From contig NC_092193.1 in NCBI RefSeq assembly GCF_043641665.1, forward strand, positions 5,298,001 to 5,362,000: a stretch of 64,000 nucleotides of DNA, given 5' to 3'. The position numbers and the translations under genes were made by a program. Of the stretch, positions 1-12,900 are shown piece by piece; position 1 is the first letter of the stretch; the number at the start of each line of letters is the position of its first letter. The DNA is from Enoplosus armatus (lineage: Eukaryota; Chordata; Actinopteri; Centrarchiformes; Enoplosidae). The notes beneath the pieces were generated by a model, which did not search any database, was not told the DNA's origin, and saw only the letters and a program-made list of their open reading frames with translations.

Positions 1-956
1 GACGAGGCCGAGGCTGTGTCCGATGTGGCTGAGCAGGAGATGCACCAGGGGGCGCTGCAGAGGCAGTTCTTCGGCAGGTCGAAGCTGCTGTTCGGGGCTG
101 TCGAGATGGTGGAGCAGGTCCAGACCAAAGGAGGGATGATGGTGGTGGAGGGAGGACCTGGAGAGGGCAAAACTGTCTTCATGGTAAATTTCTATTCTCT
201 TCTTTTCTATCTCGAATTCTAACCTGTTCATTACGTATATACAGTCGGATCCATGTAGGAGTTTGGACAAAATAAAAGAAACACCACAGGAAGGCTTGCT
301 TGTTCTTCAAAATCTCATTTATATCAATGAGGGTAGGCTAAATAACACTTCTCTGTATAATGCAGCTCAACAGCACCAGCATGCTGGACATTATAACTTA
401 AACCTCCCTTAAAAGTAGGATTTATTACTGTTTTATCAGACTGCATTTGTTTTAGCTAGGTATACCTAATGAGTGTTAATTCCCTACAAGGGAAACATTG
501 CTACCCATATGAATCTCTCTCCACACAGGCTGCTCTAGCAGAAGCCCTCAGGACTGGAGTGAAGTCCAGAAAAAACCTCGTCTGTCACGTCATCTCCTAC
601 TCTACAGCTGCCAGCCAATCGGCACGCTCTGTGGAAAACCTGCTTCGATGCCTCGTCCAGTGGTTGAGGAAGATGAAAGATACTGAGGAGGAATCAGCTC
701 TTCCTCATTCTTACAAGTAGGTCGATTCTGAATAGTTGAGATTTACACGTACGTCATATTGTCTACTCACTAACAGCTGTTGGCTTTCCTTTTCAATGAT
801 TTTTTTGATCACAGAGAATTGCTGTCAGAATTTCACTCCAGTTTGAGTGACATGAAGAAGAAAAAACCACTGGTGCTGCTTGTTGATGGGGTGGATCTTG
901 TCCGAGACGGCAGAGGTCAGCTCAGCTCTGATTGGATACCACAGCAGCTCCCACAG
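1..956 (+). other. tep1: TEP1 NACHT nucleotide-binding core (three exons)
   Basis: Exons are 1-183 (may begin earlier), 529-716 and 815-956. The first carries a Walker A loop, GGPGEGKT, encoded at 151-174. The third carries a hydrophobic strand ending in an acidic pair, PLVLLVDGVD, at about 868-897, which is the expected Walker B. The spacing of roughly 120 residues between them is normal for NACHT ATPases. The codon split across 716/815 restores Lys-Glu and keeps the frame. Confidence 0.85.
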
Positions 957-3900
957 GTCAGTTACATGGATAGAAAACTGAGGAAAAATGGAAAAAAAGA
1001 AAATGAGAAAGCCGCTTAACTCGGATGTATTTATTTCATCTTAGTAAGATGTTTCTTAAAACTGCTGAAATGTTGGTCTTTATAAGTTTATAATACCAGG
1101 AAATGCTTTAAGACAGAATAAAGTATCTGACATGTCTGCAGTCTTTGTTGACAAGGTAACAAAACAAAACAAAAAAATGTATATTTATGGGATTAATGTT
1201 AGCAATGTCCAGAGCAGCTCATTTGCATTTATATACACTGGTTGTTTTGTTCATGGTTGCATTTTTAGGCATTTGTCTGCTACAGTAAAACTCTTTTTTT
1301 TTTTTTTTTTTTTTTCTCTTTTTCTTGTCAGGGTGTTTGTTTGGTGGTGAGCGTCACATCCAAAGCAGCGCTGTTGCAAACCCTGGCCAAGAAAAGAAGC
1401 ACTGTCCTGTTTTCCCTGGGACAGCTTACCATGCCGGACCGGAAGGAGATAGTTCAGAAGGCACTGGACGCCTTCGGGAAGAAACTCAGTGACTCTGCAT
1501 TCAACAACCAGGTTCTTCTTCTGTGTTTTACACAGGACGTCACAGAGTTTGGTCAACGTGTAGTTAATGTTTTCTTAGTTTGTCATTTTTATTTTTGTCC
1601 CTAAAACTATGCTGTGTCTGCTTGTCCAGCTCCAGACGCTGATGATGAAGAAGGGGGCAGTGAGTCCTCTCTACCTGCACCTGGCCTGCGAAGACCTGAG
1701 GAACTTTGCCTCCTTTGATAAGGTTTAAGATAACTTTTTTCATTTCCACAATGATATTACATGAAACCTTCTTACAACATGTAGCACCGATATTAAAACC
1801 AAGACCAAGCCATGCTAGCAGTTCTGTGAGGCTGTACTTGAGCTAACATGCTCATAATAATAATGATAGTATAGTTGTTTAGCAGGTAAACTAAAGTATG
1901 AGACAAAATGAACCATTTGACCTGAAGATGGCGCGAACTGAAAGGTCAGGGTATCAAAGGCATCCTGCGGGGACCATCAATGTGTGCACTAAATTTCACA
2001 GCAATCAATCCAATACTTGCCAAGATATTTCAATAAAAACTAAAATGTCAAGTAAACTTTGACCTGCCAACCTTACACTGGCAGAATGACATGACAGCTG
2101 GTGATGATTGATGAAATGAATATTTCACTTTATTTCTGAACGTGCAGTTGTTGCAATATGCTTCTTTGTCTTTGTGTCTCAGTTGACGGAGAGCCTCCTG
2201 GGCTTGCCTCAGTCTCTGAGCCAGTTGGTGCAGTACAGCCTGGACAGACTCTGCTTGCAGTACAGAGGCATGCTGGGACTCCGCTGGGCTCTGGCAGCAC
2301 TCACTGTCAGCACCACTGGTGAGATGAGTCAGGTTTTTAGCATTATTTTTATCCTTTATGGTGTGCTAGGCTGCAATACAGCGAGCGCTCGGGATGTTCT
2401 AATCAAAGCGGCCATTTGCTGAACATTTTCTCCTCTTGATCGACAGGCCTGAGGGAGAGAGACTTGTACTCTGTACTGAGCACATGCAATGACCTATCGT
2501 CACGGGATGGACAGGTCACATGGCAGGAAGTACTGCATCTGTCCAGGAAGCCCAAAGGACGCATTCCCATGGCAACTTTCACGCGTATAGTGCAGAGTTT
2601 ACAAAGGTATGAATTCCATATGAGTTAAAAGAGGTGAAAAATCCAAGAAGTAGGGATGCTGGAAAAAAATCCCATTATCTGGGACAACAATCTCCCCTAG
2701 TTGACTTTGGTTGCTTGTGAAAATTCATCTCTGACAAGCTGATACGATGACAAAATCAAAAGTACTCAAAGTATTCTTGCACCTCGCGACCACAGTGTGT
2801 AGCACGGGTCTGTTTTTATCTTTACTCTCCTGCACTATAATTTGCAGTGATGTTAGTTTGTTTTACTTTAAGATTTCTGTTTTTATGTTTCCAATACATA
2901 TTGCTCTTTTCACTAGAATTAACTACACTTAATCACCATTTTGACAACCAAAAGATTTAGATTTCCTCCATGTTAGCAGGAACACACATTTTGGAGAAAA
3001 CAGTCTGTTTGGATACTGTATACTGAGGAGGAAGAGATATTAAACCTATTTGGATCCCTATCTGCAGTCTAATTGGTTCGTCTCATTGCCACAACACTGA
3101 CGACCTGCTGGCTCTAACTAATCCGGAGGTGAAGAAGGCCTTTGAGGACTTTCTCCTCCCAAAAGAAAGTGACAGAACCAGAGCTCACCTCGTACTGGCA
3201 GGTAAAGTACACACAGTCTGTTTTGATACAGTATAAGTCGCAGTATATTTTAATTAGTCTTTAATCACCATACGGTCTCTTTTACGCAGCACATCTGTGG
3301 GCACTAGCTGACCCGCAGGGCACCGATAACTTCCTTCACTGTGAGGCCAACTCTGTCATGCACCTGCCTTCCAACCTGGTTCGTCATCTTCCATCACCAC
3401 CCACAACATAAAAGCTATATATGTATGAACTACTTACGTCTCCTGGAACACAGTAAACAAGCACTATATCTGTACATACTAATAAACTCTCATCAGTCAG
3501 TTTTTGAAAAACCTTGATAGATAGACCTTCATCAGGTATTAAAGTTTCAACTAAATCTTTCCGACCTACTGTAACTCTCTGGTTGCTTCTCAGTTCAGAG
3601 AGCTTTTGTCCTGCACGCCTGTCATTACGACTTCATGGTGTGCAAAGAAATTGCTTTGAGTTGAGTGTTTGTCAAGCTCTTGATTGTGTTTGAATAGCAC
3701 TTAGGGCCAAATGAAATGCTCTCCCAGGACAATTAGCTTGTACAGATTGTACACATTTTATGTATCCTGGTCAAAAACATGAGAACCACAGTTACTCATG
3801 ATATATACTGTAGATATTTAACTCCCGGCTGCCTTTTTTATATGTCTTTGTCCAGATTCAAAGTGGCCAATTGGAGGCGCTTCACTCATTGCTGTCTAGC

Positions 3901-6900
3901 TACTACTTCCTGTATGCTAATGTGCGCCACGGCCTCCTGCACCACCTCCTGGAGACCTACAGCTTGTATGGTGAGTATGCATAATGATACTGTATGATGA
4001 ATGTAGTAACACCTTTTAATAGTTGAGCTGCTTTTTTTAGATGGTTCTGCCTTTAATCCTTCACATGTTTTCTTGTGTGCACCTTGAATGAATTTGAAAT
4101 TGTTCCTCAGTGAAACAAAAAAATCCTAACGTTTGTATCTTGTGAACTTTTTCCTTTCCTGTAGATGACAAGAAAACATCTGCACCCTCATGTAAGTGCA
4201 TAAAAATGTATAACTGTCAAATTCCTGCAAAGCGTCTTTTATTCCTTCTTCGTACAAGTTTCTCTTTGTGCTCTCAGTCGGCCTCCAGGGTCGACTGGAA
4301 GACTGCCGGAGTTTCCTGCGGAGTCACGGCCCCCTGCTCTCCTCCTGGCCGGCTCTTTGCATTCAGCAAGCTCTCAACGAGCCTCCTGGGACCTCTGCTC
4401 ACATCTGGGCACAAGGCCTGGTGGGAAAAGGAGGGGTCCGGGTAGTTGAGTGGCTAAACAATGACCATCAGGTTCCTCGGGAGACCAGGTGAGCAGGTTG
4501 TCTGCAAGCTGGTTTGAAGAAGTGTTCCCTAAAGCCACAATTTGTCATTGAGAATTAATTTGGAGAGCTTTAATCCATCAGCTTCTTTTTGTTTTCATTC
4601 AGTTGTAACATATCTTCAGCTTGTATCATTTGTTTTGTGTTTCATCGCAGCGAGCTGGTGTCGACCTTCTCCTCTGAACCGACCTGTTTGGTTTTGAGCT
4701 CGGATGGAGAGCTGATGGTGGTTGGCACTGGACAGGGAATGCTGCATTTCATCAACACACAGACGGGACAGGTATGAACACATTATCCAGTAGAAATGTA
4801 CTTTATTTGCCTCCCTTCTGCGCGTTCTTCATCGTGTCACTTCTTCATCATTTGGTCTGGATGGTTTGTATTCATGGTTTCTATTTAGCAAATGAGTAGA
4901 AATCCTGACAGACTGTAGACTTCACACGTTTACTTATTATTCATTTTCAGTTCACAGCCTGTACATCTACATTCACACCAGAAATAAGGTTTCACAGAAA
5001 ATCTGACAACACATTTACATGCTCTGTAGTAACCTGATTACTGTAAAATCCATGTGCAAATGCAGCAGGTCAGTAATCAGATTTCTCCCCTACCCGACCT
5101 TATCTTTCCTTTTATGCTGCCGGACTGCTGTCACAGTGAGAGAGAAGTGTAGCTGAGAAACTTGGGTTTCTCTAATCCCCTACCCCGATTACAGAAACCA
5201 GGTTTCATGAATGCATGATATAAAATCAGATTGCTGCAGAAAGTGATTGAGTGCATGTGAACATTAACAGTAAATATGTCGTGTTGTATGTCTGCAGTTC
5301 GGTTGTCACACAATAAAGTTACAAAAAATGTCTGATATGAACTCTCTCCTGGCTGTGAACAGGAAGTGAAATCACTGGTGAGCAGCTGTGACGGCATCTC
5401 CAGCTGCGTCTTTCTTAAAGATGGACGTCTTGCTACCACCTCCTTTGATGGACGAATAGAGGTCTGGGACATCAAGAATGGCTGCAGGTGAGAGGAGGTT
5501 TGGATGTATAAAATACAAAATCCTATTGGGTTCGGGGGTTTTCTTCAGATATAGCACAGGCTAATGATGTTTGAATTAACTGTGTTTGTTCTCCTCGCAG
5601 GACTGCTCTCATTGATGCCCACACTAATGTGATAACAGCAAGTGATGTCACTGCAGACAGGAAGCACCTTGCAACTGTGTCTCTGGACTACATGCTGAAA
5701 GTTAGTCAAACAAATCACATTAAACTTTAGAATCAGTTACTTGTTTTCTGGTGCTTGTGTTTCTTTATTCTGCATTCTCTTAATTTTAAATAGATGTTAG
5801 TTTCTTTTATTTGTTGCAGCTAATGGGATCTAAATATCTATAAAATTATTTTATAGATATTGTCAACTATTGTTAAATTGTAAATGTCACTTAAACAGTC
5901 ATTGTTATCTATCCTTAATTATGCTGACCGACTGCTTTTCTACTTTTCAGGTGTGGTCCTCTACTAAAGGTCATGAGGTAGCGGCCCTGCCCAGCTCCAG
6001 CCCTTTGAACTGTGTGACCTTTGACCCTGAGGGTCACCTGGTGGCTGCTGGTTGCTGGAATGGGAGTGTGATTGTGTGGAACTGGCTCCAGAATAAAACT
6101 CTAACGGTGAGTTATCATGAGGGAGGGGCCAAAGAAATGGTCATGTAGGGAGCTAAAGTCATCTTAATGCTCACTCTTTCAAATGAAATGTAATAATTTT
6201 GAAACTGGAACAAAAAATAATTAAAAAAAACAAGATTATAGGATTGACACTTTAAAGGGGACACTTTACAGGAGTACTACTGCACACTGCATTAAGGTCC
6301 CAGTCCAGAGTAAACTGAGATATTGTGGGTACATAATCGCCATTGTTTTGTGTCTTTTAAATTCAAATGAAACCACTGTTTCTCTTCTGTCTGTCCCCTC
6401 AGTCCCTGTCCGGTCACCAGCGCTCAGTGCGCAGTCTCTCCTTCTCTCCCTCCTCCTCCATGCTCTGCTCTGGCTCTGTGTCTGGAGAGGTCAGGGTGTG
6501 GTCAGTGCCCACCTCCACCTGTGTGGGTTGTTTCCAGGCTCACTTTGGAGCCACGGAGGCCCTCACCTTCCTGGATGAAGGGAGCGTGCTGCTGAGCGCC
6601 GGCTCGGATCACACGGTGAGGCATCACTGTACATACTGAACCTGGATCAGAGAAATTAAACTTAACTCTACTGGCCAGAGAGGTTGGATTATGATAATAT
6701 GATTACTCCACTATTTACTAACTTAATTACTATTTAACCAAAAAAAAACCTACAAATTATGATTTGTTGCTTATCAAAAAAAACCAGCCACAGCTAAACC
6801 ATTTTACTTATTTGTAAGACAGGAATATGTGTTCTCCTAGATACACAAATGCAAACTTTTCCTTGTGTTTCCCCAAAACACATATAAAAAAAGACCCTGA

Positions 6901-9900
6901 CATGAACCTTCAGCTGAGCATTGAGACTCGGATCGAAACATGTCAGCCGTTTTGTCAGTAGTAAATAAAATTCTCATAAATGTTTGAGACATTAGGAGAT
7001 TCATTTGCTTTTTTAACAGAATAGAATTCTTCCTTTTTTCTGAATTTGTTTTGGGAAAACGCATTGCCGTCCTTTTTTGCGGCACCCAACTGAAATTCAG
7101 TGCAGGACAAGTGCACCTTCTCCAGCTTCCTCTCAAGAACACATTGTCACTTATTTTCTCTGTGCGTTCTCGTCCTTCTGTAAAACAGCTCCAGCTCTGG
7201 TCAGGGGGACTCGGACGTTCGGTCACTGCATTAAAAAGTGATGAAGTAAGCTCCTTATTTATCTTGTGTATAAGTGTTAACTTCATGTTGCCTTGCTCAT
7301 CTTCATCCATTTCAGATACCTTTCATGCCGTAGTCTGTGAGTAAGTGAAGAGTTAGTACATGATTGAGAAAAGACAGCTAGCTGCCTTTTGGTGAAAAAT
7401 GAAGGAATGGTGTATGTTTGTACAACGCGCACAATTTTCTCTCCAAATTGATCCTCTCATTTGGTCTTTTAGTGCACGCTGGAGCCTCCTCTGAAGAAAC
7501 GGAGGTCTGTAACCTCCGAGCCTGCTGCTCTGTGTGTGGCTGTTAATGGAGACTGTGCTGCTGTGGGATACCACGGTGACGGCATCAAACTCTTCAGTCT
7601 TGACTCAGGTGTGTTTATGTGCTAGGAATGTAAAAAGAATTCATATTCATTAGATGGAATCTCTGCAAGAAACCTGACAAATACAAAAAATGCAGAAAGA
7701 AAAATGAGAAGGAATGGCTTCTTGTCATACAACCTTGTAATTTCACTGGGGCATAATAATTTCACGAGGACCAAAAGTTTACAAGCATCCTTGATTTAAG
7801 CTGTCAACAAGTTTTTGTTCCTTCCTTTTTTTCTTATTCTAATTATATTACTTTTATTTCTTTTTTCTGCCTTCCTTGTGTCTTTTATTGTGAAGTACTT
7901 CAAGGTATCTGCTCTGCTCTGTGCTTTACAAAGAAACTTTACTTACTTACTTTCTTACTTTCTTGCCCAAAGAGGAAATTATAGAAAAACAAAGATATGA
8001 AACAGAAGACAGATAGATAATAAATTAATAAAATCAAGCAATCTGTCAAGGATATAAATCTGACACCGTAGTAACAAAGCCATAAAAATATTGATGAAGA
8101 TGATACTGAAAAGCAAACACATAAAATATGGACATGCATAAATAACCTACTGTAGAAATTGTAGTGAGCATGTACTTGAATCTGACCTTTAATTCAAGTC
8201 ACCTCCGCTTATTTATTTCCTAACACGTTTTCATTTTGATCGTAGGTGACAAGATTTGGACCTCCACCCTTGACGTGTCCATACTGTCCATGCTGTGGGT
8301 CGTTCTGGACGCGGAGAAGAACAAACCTGAGCTGCTGGTGTCCGCAGGAAGTGACAAACTGAGGGTCTGGAAGAGAGAAGGAGGAGAGGGGGAAATGCTG
8401 GGAGGCCTGAAAATGTTGGGAATGTTTGGTGTGCAAGCAGCCACCGTCCTGGCTTTAGCACAAAACTCCACATACCTGGCTACAGCTGCAGGTGAGTGAT
8501 GCTGATGGTAGACTTAGTGTTCGACAGAAATGTCCTTAAACTTCAGAGAAATAAATGTTCTAATGGTTTCCAAGGCAACATAATATATTTCTCAGGTTGT
8601 AGGTGCTCCTTTTCTTAAAACATCACACTTTCTGCCAATAACTGTTTTATCATTTTCCCTTCTGGATCTCCCTTTGAATCAGACGACTCCACCATTGTTC
8701 TGTGGTTGTTGAGCGATCTGGCCCTCGACCCCTACGTTGAGCCTCATGCATTTCTGAGGGGCCACAGTGGAGGAGTCACCTGTCTGGCTTTCAGCCCCGA
8801 TGGTGGTCAGCTGCTGTCCGGCGGAAAAGATCAGGTACATGTTTTTGTGCTGTAGTGTTGTGGCAATATCCAAATTTGATACTGACTATATTAATACCTG
8901 GAATTTTGTGCAGAGTTTTTGTTACGCTGGCTGTGGGGTTGGACAGTATGACACAAGGCCATATTTGGCAATGTTGCAAATCAATTATTTTAGGATGGTC
9001 AGTGTAATGGAGTACTGACAGGTGTCTTTGTTTCAGGCGCTGATGGTGTGGGATGTGAGTGTGTCTCCTGCTGCTGTCTCTAAGTCGCTCCTTCACTCTC
9101 ACAGAGACTGGATCACCGGCTGCGTTTGGACTCCAGACTGTGTGGTAAATCTTAATTAAAATTTTAAATTAAATTAAACTAGATTCAAATTTTTACGGCA
9201 CTATTTCAGCGTTTCTGTAAACTTGTCTTCATCAGCCTCCCCCTTTCTGTTCCAGATTAGCTCTTCAAACGATGGGCGGCTTTGTTTGTGGGATCTGCAG
9301 GCGGGCCAACTTCTCAGAGAAATCTCCTGGAGGAGTCCTCTTACATCTGTCTGCTGTCTGGTGAGCAAATTATACACCCATCTATCCGAGAAAATACAGT
9401 ACGTATTGGTTCTGTCTCCTGAAAAACCTTCATGTAATTGTTGTAGTGTTGAGATTGAACTGCAGGTCTGAGCTGCCTTTGTGTTCTCCCTTGATGCGTA
9501 TAGTAAAACCTGTTGACTTGGTGTTTGGTCTTCCTGTGTGCAGGGGCAGTGTGTGATGGCCGGCTGTGCAGAGGGAGCACTACATGTTTGGAACTGGGAA
9601 ACAAACACAGAAATCTGCCACATTGCTGCACACAAGCAACGTATACACCACTGCTCTCTCCTACCAGTCCCAGGTGAATGAGTGCACACATACATTCACT
9701 CTCTCTATTTGTCTCTCCCTCTTTATTTCATATTGTACAATATAATGTCTCACCAAGTCTTAGTTGTTGTTTTTTTGCTTTGTTTTTAAGAAGAGAATAA
9801 AGAAGTTAACCCAGAAGAAATGATTGTTTTCACTGCATCTGATGATGGCACAGTGCAGCTCTGGAAACCACTACAGGTCTGTCGATGTGGTCTCGTCTTT

Positions 9901-12900
9901 AGCTCTAGTCTAGATGCAGAGCAAAAACGACTTCCTTTGGGTTCTTGCCCAAAATAAAAGAGTGGACACTGTCACTTATTTTTCTGTTTTTGTCTCCTGT
10001 CTGACTTTCTGTATCTTTACGTACAGGTGGAGCACTTCAGCACCTTACAGGGTCACAGCGGTGCGATATGTGGAGTTGTTTGCAAGGAAGGACTCCCAGA
10101 ATTCCTCACTGTTTCTGAAGACTGCTCATTGCGATGCTGGACATGGACAACAGGTAATACTTTATATTCTGCCTTTTATATAATACCATTAAGAAAGAGA
10201 ACATTTATCACAGTGATAAAGTTGTATATGCATCTTTCCTACGAGCTCTGTGCGTTACTGTGCTGTCTTTGACTTTCACTGTGAATAAAAATACAGATTA
10301 CAGGTTTTTGGGGGTTTTTTTAGCTCGAAAAATAAAGTTGGTATTATTATTATTTTTCTAGGCCTGAGTAGTGTCTTCAGATATTCCTTTCAGGCTGCAT
10401 TCAGCCCCAACAACCTTCTCTATTAAGGTTGGACAGCCTGTATATTGCCTGCGAGAGCAAAAAAAAGTCTGTAAAGCACTCGTTGCTGCTCATGTTCATT
10501 GCTTTGGCGCACAGTGAGTAAGGTGAGTGAATCAACCTTTTTATCAACGCAGATCTTCTGGGCTGTGGTGGCTGGACAGTAAAACGACACAGTTTAGAGA
10601 GACTTCAGTAAGAAAATCAACCTGAAACAGTAAAAGTGAGAGGGACATGTCCCCTCATCCCCTGTGGAAATGACATCATGGTCACACTAATAAATTCAAA
10701 TTCATGCACTCATTGCTAATATTCTGAGAGATATTAATGTGTGGTAGGACTGCATGGTTACAGCTGAAATGGTTATCAAAATATTTGAGATGTTGATCAT
10801 TATAATTACTCTAATCCATTTTTATGTACCAAATAGTTGTATCACAGTAACTGAGAGAAACCTGCCTTCACTTTCACTGTGGACATTGTGGCGATTGTCT
10901 CAGTGTCTGCTTTTTTACGTCCGGACCAACCTGTCAAAGTTTATTCATGTCTTCAAATATTCTGTGTGACCTTTCTTTTGAAGATGGTCCCAGTTCACCT
11001 CCGTGTTCTGTCTTTTTTTCCCAGAGGGTCCCTCCAGCCTGAGAGGTCCAGTCACAGCTCTGTGCTTCTCTCAGACGGATGATTTGGTTCTTGCTGGTTA
11101 TGAATCCGGTTTGCTGGAGCTATGGCAGAACAACACTGTGGTTGGCAGCAAGCAGGTGAAGACATGCACAAGAAAAAGGGGGTGTATCCTGGTATGTTTT
11201 TTGTGTTTGTGTAATCACATGATGTGTCTGTGTGTCAGGCCTCAGACAACATCATCACAGCGGTCTGCTCCATGCCTGACAGCCAGTTTGCAGTCAGCTA
11301 CATGAAACTGGATGTTGATGTGTTGAAGCTGGTGTGGAATCAACAACACACCACGGCGAGGTAAACAGCAGCTAAACGGTCACACAAAGACGCTACCACA
11401 CGGGGCCTACCCTATCGTCCAGTCTTGTTATCTTACTTTTTAAAGCTTTATTTGGTCACAAGTTATGAACGAATTCTCATTTACAGTAAAGACCATGTGA
11501 AACAACACAAGAATAAATCAATAAATGCACTATTGTTGATACGTTAGCAGGACGTGATGGAAAAGGTAAAAAAAATATGTACATGAGAAAGCAATTTCTT
11601 CTGTTTTCATACCTTACATTTGCAGCGATGAGCACACATTATTTGATTAATGTGTCAATACATTGTCTCTCAGAGCATCCTATGACCTAAATTTAAATTT
11701 TAATCAGTCTTGATAGAGATTACTACTGATACGGATGGGAAGCCACATTAGCAGGACGTGTCAGATACAACGCCACTGCAGCCATCCAAAGCCTTTTCCT
11801 ATAATAGTAGACTTCCTATAATCCTATAGCAGCTGTGCCAGTTTCTGTAATAGTATAAAATCAGTTAAGTGTCAGGAGTGAAATAATGGAAGGATACTAT
11901 GTCAAGGCGTACTGTAACTTGATGTTTATTGATGGTGTACCAGTTCCCTGCTACATGCCTATATAGGGTTGGGGTTTGATAGCATTTTATCTGCTTTGGT
12001 TTAGCTTCACACAATTTTTAAGATCCCTCTCCAGACATGTTTTAAGACATATAAAAACAATAATAATAATAAATAGTCTAGGTCCTGATGGTCACCGACA
12101 CTCCTTGATATTGTTAGAGCCCACTGTTGATGTTTTGAAACTGTGAACTGTCTTGACTTTCAGAACATGTGCGATAAAATGGAGGTAAATTGGGGATTTG
12201 GGAGTGCTGTTTCTCTGGAGACTTGAGAACACACACTAACCATGGTTTCTGTTTCTCACAGCCTGGTGAAGGTGGCCACGCACACAGTGACAGACCGAGT
12301 GGTCCGCCTCAGCTACTGCTCAGTCCTGATCGGTGTGATGCATGACGGAACAATACTTAACATCACATTCAATGATGAGCAGGAGAAGTGGGCCCACACA
12401 GTCACTAGGTAACACCACGTACTGCACAGTATTTACCAAAATCTTTGTTTTAATGAATCATTGTCCAAGTTGATCAGGGCTGATTATTAGGTTTTGAATT
12501 TCACTTCACTGAAACTTACTTCTTACTGAAATGCGTTCAATCATTATTATGTGAATTTTAGTTTTGACTTGTTGAACTGAGACAGAGGGATGCTAATAAC
12601 ATCAAACCATTTATGGTGGAGGTGATCAGAAAGTTTGTAAACTGTCTAGAATAATGCTGATGATGTTTTTGTTAGCCTGTGAAGTATTTTTAATCAAACT
12701 TGGCTGCTGATATCTGTCATTTTTGAGAGCATTTTCTGATGACATTAGCCCTAAATGATCACTCTAGTTAGCAGACACTGATACATATTTGTCATTTAAT
12801 GCTCAGTAATTTGACAGAGCCCTGTATCCTGGGTCAGAGTACTTTTTCTGAATATTTACAACTTTCATTCATGCAAATTTTATTGACACACAGTTCAGCT

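Noticed and set aside
7316..7340. Possible small tep1 exon with acceptor at 7315
   Set aside because: In the required phase it meets a stop after five codons; joining 7245 to 7473 keeps the frame.
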